Both the position numbers and the translations under genes were made by a program. The notes beneath the pieces were generated by a model. It was not told the DNA's origin. It was given only the letters and a program-made list of their open reading frames with translations, and made no database searches. A DNA stretch of 64,000 bases, from assembly GCA_964448855.1 (NCBI GenBank), contig CAYUXI010000004.1, forward strand, positions 58,568 through 122,567. Reading direction: 5' to 3'. The first letter of the stretch is position 1; the number at the start of each line of letters is the position of its first letter. Of this stretch, positions 59,493-64,000 are shown in pieces. The stretch is from QAMX01 sp964448855 (GTDB lineage: Bacteria; Bacillota; Clostridia; Oscillospirales; QAMX01).

Positions 59493-62400
59493 ATGAGCAA
59501 GTTGGCGTTCAATGCGATTCAGATCGGGCTGGCGTCCCCGGATAAAATCCGGCAATGGTCCTATGGCGAAGTCAAAAAGCCGGAAACGATCAACTACCGG
59601 TCACTGAAGCCGGAAGTTGACGGTTTGTTCTGCGAACGGATCTTTGGACCGACAAAGGACTGGGAATGTCATTGCGGTAAATATAAAAAAGTACGTTTTA
59701 AGGGAAAGGTCTGCGAACGCTGCGGTGTCGAAGTGACGAAAAAATCCGTTCGCCGTGAACGGATGGGGCACATCGAGCTGGCTGCACCGGTTTCCCATAT
59801 CTGGTATTTCCGCGGAATCCCGTCAAGAATGAGTCTGATTCTTGACATTCCGCCGAAGGTGCTGGAACGAATTCTGTATTTCTCCCTCTATATTGTCACG
59901 GAACCCGGCGATACGCCGCTCGCCAAAAAACAGACGCTGACAGAAAAAGAATATCGTGATTACTATGAAAAATACGAAAACGATTTCAAAGCGGAAATGG
60001 GTGCAGAAGCCATCCAGAAGCTGTTGGCGGAAATTGACCTGAATGAGCTGTCCACCCAGCTCCGGGAAGAGCTGAAGGATGCGACCGGCCAGAAGAAAAT
60101 GCGCATCATCAAACGCCTGGAAGTGGTCGATGCATTCCGACTGTCCGGCAACCGCCCGGAGTGGATGATCCTCAACGTCATCCCGGTCATTCCGCCGGAC
60201 ATCCGCCCGATGGTTCAGCTCGACGGCGGCCGGTTCGCAACGTCTGACCTGAACGATCTTTACCGCCGCGTCATCAACCGGAACAACCGCCTCCAGCGCC
60301 TGCTGGAGCTGGAAGCGCCGGATATCATCGTGAAAAACGAGAAGCGTATGCTGCAGGAAGCGGTCGATGCGCTGATCAATAACGGCCGCCGTGGCCGCCC
60401 GGTCACGGGTCCGAACAACCGCGCCCTGAAGAGCCTTTCCGATATGCTCTCCGGCAAACAGGGTCGTTTCCGTCAGAACCTGCTCGGGAAGCGTGTTGAC
60501 TATTCCGGCCGTTCCGTCATTGTTGTCGGCCCGGAACTGAAAATCTATCAGTGCGGCCTGCCGAAGGAAATGGCACTGGAGCTCTTCAAGCCGTTTGTCA
60601 TGAAGTCGCTCGTTGAACGCGGTATCGCAAACAATATCAAGAGCGCTAAGAAAATGGTCGATCGTGCGCGCACAGAGGTCTGGGATTCGCTCGAAGAAAT
60701 CATCAAAGAGCATCCGGTTATGCTGAACCGCGCCCCGACACTGCACCGTCTGGGTATTCAGGCGTTTGAACCGGTTCTCGTCGAAGGCCGCGCCATCAAG
60801 CTGCACCCACTCGTCTGCACCGCATTTAACGCCGACTTCGACGGCGACCAGATGGCTGTCCACGTGCCGCTGTCCGCAGAGGCACAGGCAGAAGCCCGGT
60901 TCCTCATTCTTTCTGCAAACAACCTCCTGCGCCCGCAGGATGGTAACCCGGTTACCGTCCCGACACAGGATATGATTCTCGGCTGCTACTGGCTGACCAT
61001 GACCCGTGAGGCCGAAGATATCGCCGATGACGAGAAAATCAAACGCTTCATCAACGAAGACGAAGTCCGCATGGCGTATGAAGCCAAGGACATCACGCTG
61101 CATGAGCCGGTATACGTCAGAAGGGAAGGCGTCTTTGAGGGTCGGACGATCCAGAAAATGGTCAAAACGACCTATGGCCGCATGGTCTTCAATGAACGCA
61201 TCCCGCAGGATCTCGGCTATGTCGATCGGACGAATGAAGATCAGGCGCTCGATTTCGAAATTTCCATGGCAGTCGGTAAGAGCCAGCTCTCCAAGCTGAT
61301 TGCAAAATGCATCAAGAAGCATGGCCTTGCCGTCAGTGCCGAAGTGCTGGACGCCATCAAGCAGATGGGCTACCATTATTCAACGCTGGGTGCGATCACC
61401 ATTTCCGTCGCCGATATGATCATTCCGCCTGAAAAGAAGGTCATGATCGCCGAGACCGAACAGAAGATCATGCGCATTGACCAGCAGTATCGCCGTGGTT
61501 ACATCTCCACGGAGGAAAGAATCCGCCTGACACTGGCTGAGTGGGAACAGACGACGGAAGACATCAGTACCGCACTGTTCAAGGGGCTGAAAGCCGATAA
61601 CCCGATCAGCATCATGGCAGATTCCGGTGCCCGTGGTTCCCGCGCACAGATTCGTCAGCTGGCTGGTATGCGTGGTCTGGTTCGTAACACCTCCGGTAAG
61701 ATCATTGAAATCCCGATCAAGGCGAACTACCGTGAGGGCCTGACCGTTCTGGAATACTTTACGGCATCCCGTGGTGCTCGAAAGGGCTTGACGGATACCG
61801 CATTGCGTACAGCAGACTCCGGGTACCTGACCCGCCGTCTTGTCGACGTTTCTCAGGACGTCATTATCCGCGAAACCGATTGCGGCACAACGGATGGTGT
61901 TGAGGTCTATGAAATCGTTGAAAAAGGACAGGTCATCGAGAAATTCGAAGACCGCCTGATTGGCCGTTACCTGGCCGAAGACCTGGTCGATGAAGCAACC
62001 GGTGAAGTCCTCGTCTCCAAAGATAAACTGATGACAGATGCAGATGCCGCTCTGATCAAGAGCCGCGGCATTGAACGCATCAAGATTCGCTCCGTTCTGG
62101 CGTGTGCCTGCAAGCACGGTGTCTGCGCCAAGTGCTACGGCTCCAACCTGGCCACTGGTTCTGCGATGAACCTCGGCGAAGCTGTCGGTATCATTGCGGC
62201 ACAGTCCATCGGTGAGCCGGGTACACAGCTGACCATGCGTACCTTCCACAGCGGCGGCGTCGCCAGTAAGGACGCAGCCGATATCACACAGGGTCTCCCG
62301 CGTGTTGAAGAAATGTTCGAAGCGAGAAAGCCGAAGCGCGCTGCTGTGCTGGCAGAAATTTCCGGCGTAGCCAGCGTTGAGATGTCCAAGAAGGCCTCTG

Positions 62401-63191
62401 TCAAGAACGTTACCCTTCGAAACGATGACGGCGAAGTCCGCGAATACGCACTGCCGATCAGCGCGGGCATTCTGGTGGAAGATGGCCAGATGGTACAAAA
62501 GGGTGATATGCTGACCCAGGGCGTCCTGCATCCGCAGGATGTGCTGCGCGTCCGCGGTGTTGAAGCGGTCGAAGGCTACCTGATTCAGGAAGTCCAGAAG
62601 GTCTACCGTCAGAACGCCATGGATATCAACGACCGCCACATCGAAATCATCATTCGACAGATGATGCGGAAGGTGCGCGTCGATGATCCGGGCGATACCA
62701 ACCTGCTGCTCGGCTCCTTTGTCGATCGCTTTGAATTGATCGAAGAAAATGAGAAAATCCGGCAACGCCTCGAAAACGGCGAAACCGGACTGCGGGAAGC
62801 ACAGTTCTCGCCGACTCTGCTCGGTATTACGAGAGCCTCCCTTGCAACGGATTCCTTCCTGGCCGCCGCTTCGTTCCAGGAGACTACACGCGTCCTGACA
62901 GAAGCAGCCATCAAGGGCAAGGTGGATCCGCTGATCGGTCTGAAGGAAAACGTCATCATCGGTACCCTGATTCCGGCTGGTACCGGGATGGCCGACTACA
63001 AAACCGATTCCACGGACGCAACTCTGACCGCCGCGCAGTACGATTTCCGCCGCAGCGCAGTCAATTCTGCTGCCGCGGGCGACGATGCCATGCTCGATGA
63101 GGAAGAGGAGTCCGAAGAGGAAGACTACACCGCAGATGACGGGTACGAACCGGAAACGGATGAACTGGACGAACGCGACGATCTCGAATAA
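59493..63191 (+). CDS. rpoC: DNA-directed RNA polymerase subunit beta'
   Basis: A 1232-residue beta' subunit. The N-terminal zinc finger (CHCGKYK and CERCGV), the metal motif NADFDGDQ for the catalytic Mg, the bridge helix region and the second zinc site (CACKHGVCAKCYG) are intact. The C-terminus carries an acidic tail like rpoB. GGAGG lies 6 nt before ATG 59493. It follows rpoB by 80 bp and is probably cotranscribed. rpsL/rpsG do not follow. Confidence 0.99.
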   Translation: MSKLAFNAIQIGLASPDKIRQWSYGEVKKPETINYRSLKPEVDGLFCERIFGPTKDWECHCGKYKKVRFKGKVCERCGVEVTKKSVRRERMGHIELAAPVSHIWYFRGIPSRMSLILDIPPKVLERILYFSLYIVTEPGDTPLAKKQTLTEKEYRDYYEKYENDFKAEMGAEAIQKLLAEIDLNELSTQLREELKDATGQKKMRIIKRLEVVDAFRLSGNRPEWMILNVIPVIPPDIRPMVQLDGGRFATSDLNDLYRRVINRNNRLQRLLELEAPDIIVKNEKRMLQEAVDALINNGRRGRPVTGPNNRALKSLSDMLSGKQGRFRQNLLGKRVDYSGRSVIVVGPELKIYQCGLPKEMALELFKPFVMKSLVERGIANNIKSAKKMVDRARTEVWDSLEEIIKEHPVMLNRAPTLHRLGIQAFEPVLVEGRAIKLHPLVCTAFNADFDGDQMAVHVPLSAEAQAEARFLILSANNLLRPQDGNPVTVPTQDMILGCYWLTMTREAEDIADDEKIKRFINEDEVRMAYEAKDITLHEPVYVRREGVFEGRTIQKMVKTTYGRMVFNERIPQDLGYVDRTNEDQALDFEISMAVGKSQLSKLIAKCIKKHGLAVSAEVLDAIKQMGYHYSTLGAITISVADMIIPPEKKVMIAETEQKIMRIDQQYRRGYISTEERIRLTLAEWEQTTEDISTALFKGLKADNPISIMADSGARGSRAQIRQLAGMRGLVRNTSGKIIEIPIKANYREGLTVLEYFTASRGARKGLTDTALRTADSGYLTRRLVDVSQDVIIRETDCGTTDGVEVYEIVEKGQVIEKFEDRLIGRYLAEDLVDEATGEVLVSKDKLMTDADAALIKSRGIERIKIRSVLACACKHGVCAKCYGSNLATGSAMNLGEAVGIIAAQSIGEPGTQLTMRTFHSGGVASKDAADITQGLPRVEEMFEARKPKRAAVLAEISGVASVEMSKKASVKNVTLRNDDGEVREYALPISAGILVEDGQMVQKGDMLTQGVLHPQDVLRVRGVEAVEGYLIQEVQKVYRQNAMDINDRHIEIIIRQMMRKVRVDDPGDTNLLLGSFVDRFELIEENEKIRQRLENGETGLREAQFSPTLLGITRASLATDSFLAAASFQETTRVLTEAAIKGKVDPLIGLKENVIIGTLIPAGTGMADYKTDSTDATLTAAQYDFRRSAVNSAAAGDDAMLDEEEESEEEDYTADDGYEPETDELDERDDLE

Positions 63192-63250
63192 TCCAAGCGA
63201 ATAGACAGGATTCTGAACAATCCTCTGCTCGAAACAAATACTGGAATACA

Positions 63251-63284
63251 CAGCCCCGGAGTGTGCCTGCACACCCCGGGGCTG
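63251..63284 (+). terminator. Hairpin after rpoC
   Basis: AGCCCCGG, inner GTGTG/CACAC and CCGGGGCT make a strong stem of 13 bp or more, but no T run follows, so it may need Rho or act in processing. Confidence 0.6.
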
Positions 63285-63351
63285 CCGCATACCCACCAAC
63301 GCCGCATACCCACCAACGCTGCAACTCCACCAACGCTGCAACTCCACTGAC
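63284..63351. repeat. Four tandem 17-bp units
   Basis: Units start at 63284, 63301, 63318 and 63335. The first two are identical (GCCGCATACCCACCAAC). The third and fourth are a variant pair (GCTGCAACTCCACCAAC and GCTGCAACTCCACTGAC). Confidence 0.9.
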
Positions 63352-63562
63352 ACTCACCGCCCCATACCCGGCATCCCGGCCACCCCGGCGGTACATATAC
63401 CGCACCATCAACATAACCCCACCCGGTCTCCCCACCGTTGCACACCCGAACCATTCCACCATGCATACCCAACCCGCCCTCAATAAATCGCCGCGTTCCC
63501 GTTCATGCCTACCAACCTCAACAACTCACCAATCTTCGCCGCTTTCTGACAAAACCCGGTTC
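63352..63562. other. C-rich, G-poor non-coding stretch between rpoC and ssrA
   Basis: About 210 bp very rich in C and A on the plus strand (CACC, CCCGG and ACC runs) with no credible gene; open frames here lack ribosome sites and protein-like composition. Together with the repeats it makes a 414-bp gap between rpoC and ssrA. Confidence 0.7.
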
Positions 63563-63591
63563 TTGACAGATGGACCGATTCGTGATATAAT
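63563..63591 (+). promoter_or_regulatory. Promoter of ssrA
   Basis: TTGACA, 17 bp and TATAAT, exact consensus, 15 bp before the RNA 5' end. Confidence 0.93.
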
Positions 63592-63605
63592 ACCAGAGAT
63601 CACAT

Positions 63606-63954
63606 GGGGGCGTACCGGTTTCGACGGGGAGGTTGTGCGCCGGTAAGCGGGCAGAGGTGCGGCGCCTCTATAAAAGCTGCAAAACGTTATAAATTAAATA
63701 ACGAAGATTACGCACTCGCTGCCTAAATAGGCGGCCGTCCGCCCGAAGAGGACCACGGCTTCGGAACGGGCGTCATTTTTGTGGTGAACGCATGCATGGT
63801 AAGCTTTGCCCGTGCTGTGTAAAATGAAGCTACCAAATCCGAGAGGCTGTCTGCCGCCGTTCGGATGCGGGAAACTGAATTGACAGACTGCGCCCGGAGA
63901 AAGCTTTCGTAAAGCCCTCTCGGACACGGGTTCGACTCCCGTCGCCTCCACCAT
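63606..63954 (+). ncRNA. ssrA: Transfer-messenger RNA (tmRNA)
   Basis: A one-piece tmRNA of about 349 nt. The 5' GGGGGCG pairs with CGCCTCC before the encoded ACCA end, forming the tRNA-like acceptor stem. The T-arm GGGTTCGACTCCC is at the 3' end. The tag frame resumes at GCA 63679 and reads AKRYKLNNEDYALAA before TAA 63724, ending in the ALAA degron recognised by ClpXP (both subunits are encoded at 20-22 kb). It rescues stalled ribosomes with SmpB, which is not in this window. Confidence 0.97.
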
Positions 63955-63965
63955 TAGAGGATAAT

Positions 63966-64000
63966 CCGAACACACCATTCTTTATAGGAATGCTGTTCGG
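63966..64000 (+). terminator. Terminator of ssrA (at window edge)
   Basis: CCGAACA and TGTTCGG with an inner CATTC/GAATG pair form a stem 12 nt after tmRNA; the T run would lie beyond the window. Confidence 0.75.

Noticed and set aside
63284..63351. 17-bp tandem repeats as a CRISPR array
   Set aside because: There are no spacers between units, only four copies, and no cas genes.

Overview
The window looks like chromosomal DNA of a strictly anaerobic, Gram-positive, GC-rich member of the Clostridia, most like the Oscillospiraceae/Ruminococcaceae. The reasons are a complete set of [FeFe]-hydrogenase maturases (HydE, HydG, HydF with a TM1266-type protein), a SigH-like sigma factor, RbgA (YlqF), a PadR/DUF1700 pair, TIGR03960/TIGR03936-type radical SAM genes, several lipoproteins, and sigma-A promoters that nearly all have 17-18 bp spacers and often an extended -10. 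No phage, insertion sequence, CRISPR array or resistance gene is visible. This is mostly housekeeping chromosome with a few unusual genes. The taxonomic placement is inference. Layout: 1-2.7 kb holds the end of a phosphodiesterase, a DUF378 membrane protein and a clan GH-D-like glycosidase. 2.7-7.4 kb (minus strand) holds the hydrogenase maturation operon behind a leader with its own terminator, preceded by a membrane-anchored Asp/Cys-repeat protein. SecA follows on the minus strand. 10.6-12.3 kb is a phosphohexomutase. 12.4-18.6 kb is a plus-strand run: rplS, lepB, rbgA, rnhB, yraN, an M19 dipeptidase, thrC and a metallophosphoesterase. 18.7-22.8 kb is the proteostasis operon tig-clpP-clpX-engB. 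23.0-28.7 kb (minus) is a six-gene run starting from an MBL-fold lipoprotein, followed by DUF3006, an AI-2E family transporter, nagB, a NYN protein and an orphan lipoprotein. Divergent from it, 28.8-32.6 kb is ruvC-ruvA-ruvB-folT-like-queG-like. 32.4-35.2 kb has a GT2/GtrA envelope pair, a Cys-cluster protein and trmB. 35.4-42.4 kb carries padR-DUF1700, a TtcA-like thiolase, an HTH-fused L-serine dehydratase, a HAD phosphatase, a diacylglycerol kinase and a QueG-like/GNAT fusion. 42.5-48.0 kb (minus) has a GH38-like enzyme, a half-size EamA protein and a polar amino acid ABC transporter. 48.1-52.8 kb has an M50 protease pair, the TIGR03960/TIGR03936 genes and D-lactate dehydrogenase. 52.9-55.3 kb (minus) has an AraC regulator, a zinc-ribbon protein and the SigH-like factor. 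55.5-63.2 kb is rpoB-rpoC, and the window ends with the tmRNA gene ssrA. How the genes work together: the Hyd proteins point to fermentative hydrogen metabolism although no hydrogenase structural gene is in view, and LdhA supplies a second route for reducing equivalents. Tig, ClpP, ClpX and tmRNA are all parts of nascent-chain quality control. The most unusual observations are an amino acid binding lipoprotein whose two lobes are encoded in circularly permuted order, two multidomain fusions (XRE-HTH with L-serine dehydratase; QueG-like iron-sulfur protein with GNAT acetyltransferase), the Asp/Cys repeat protein beside the hydrogenase maturases, a terminator-containing leader ahead of those maturases, and an orphan promoter-to-terminator unit at about 41 kb.
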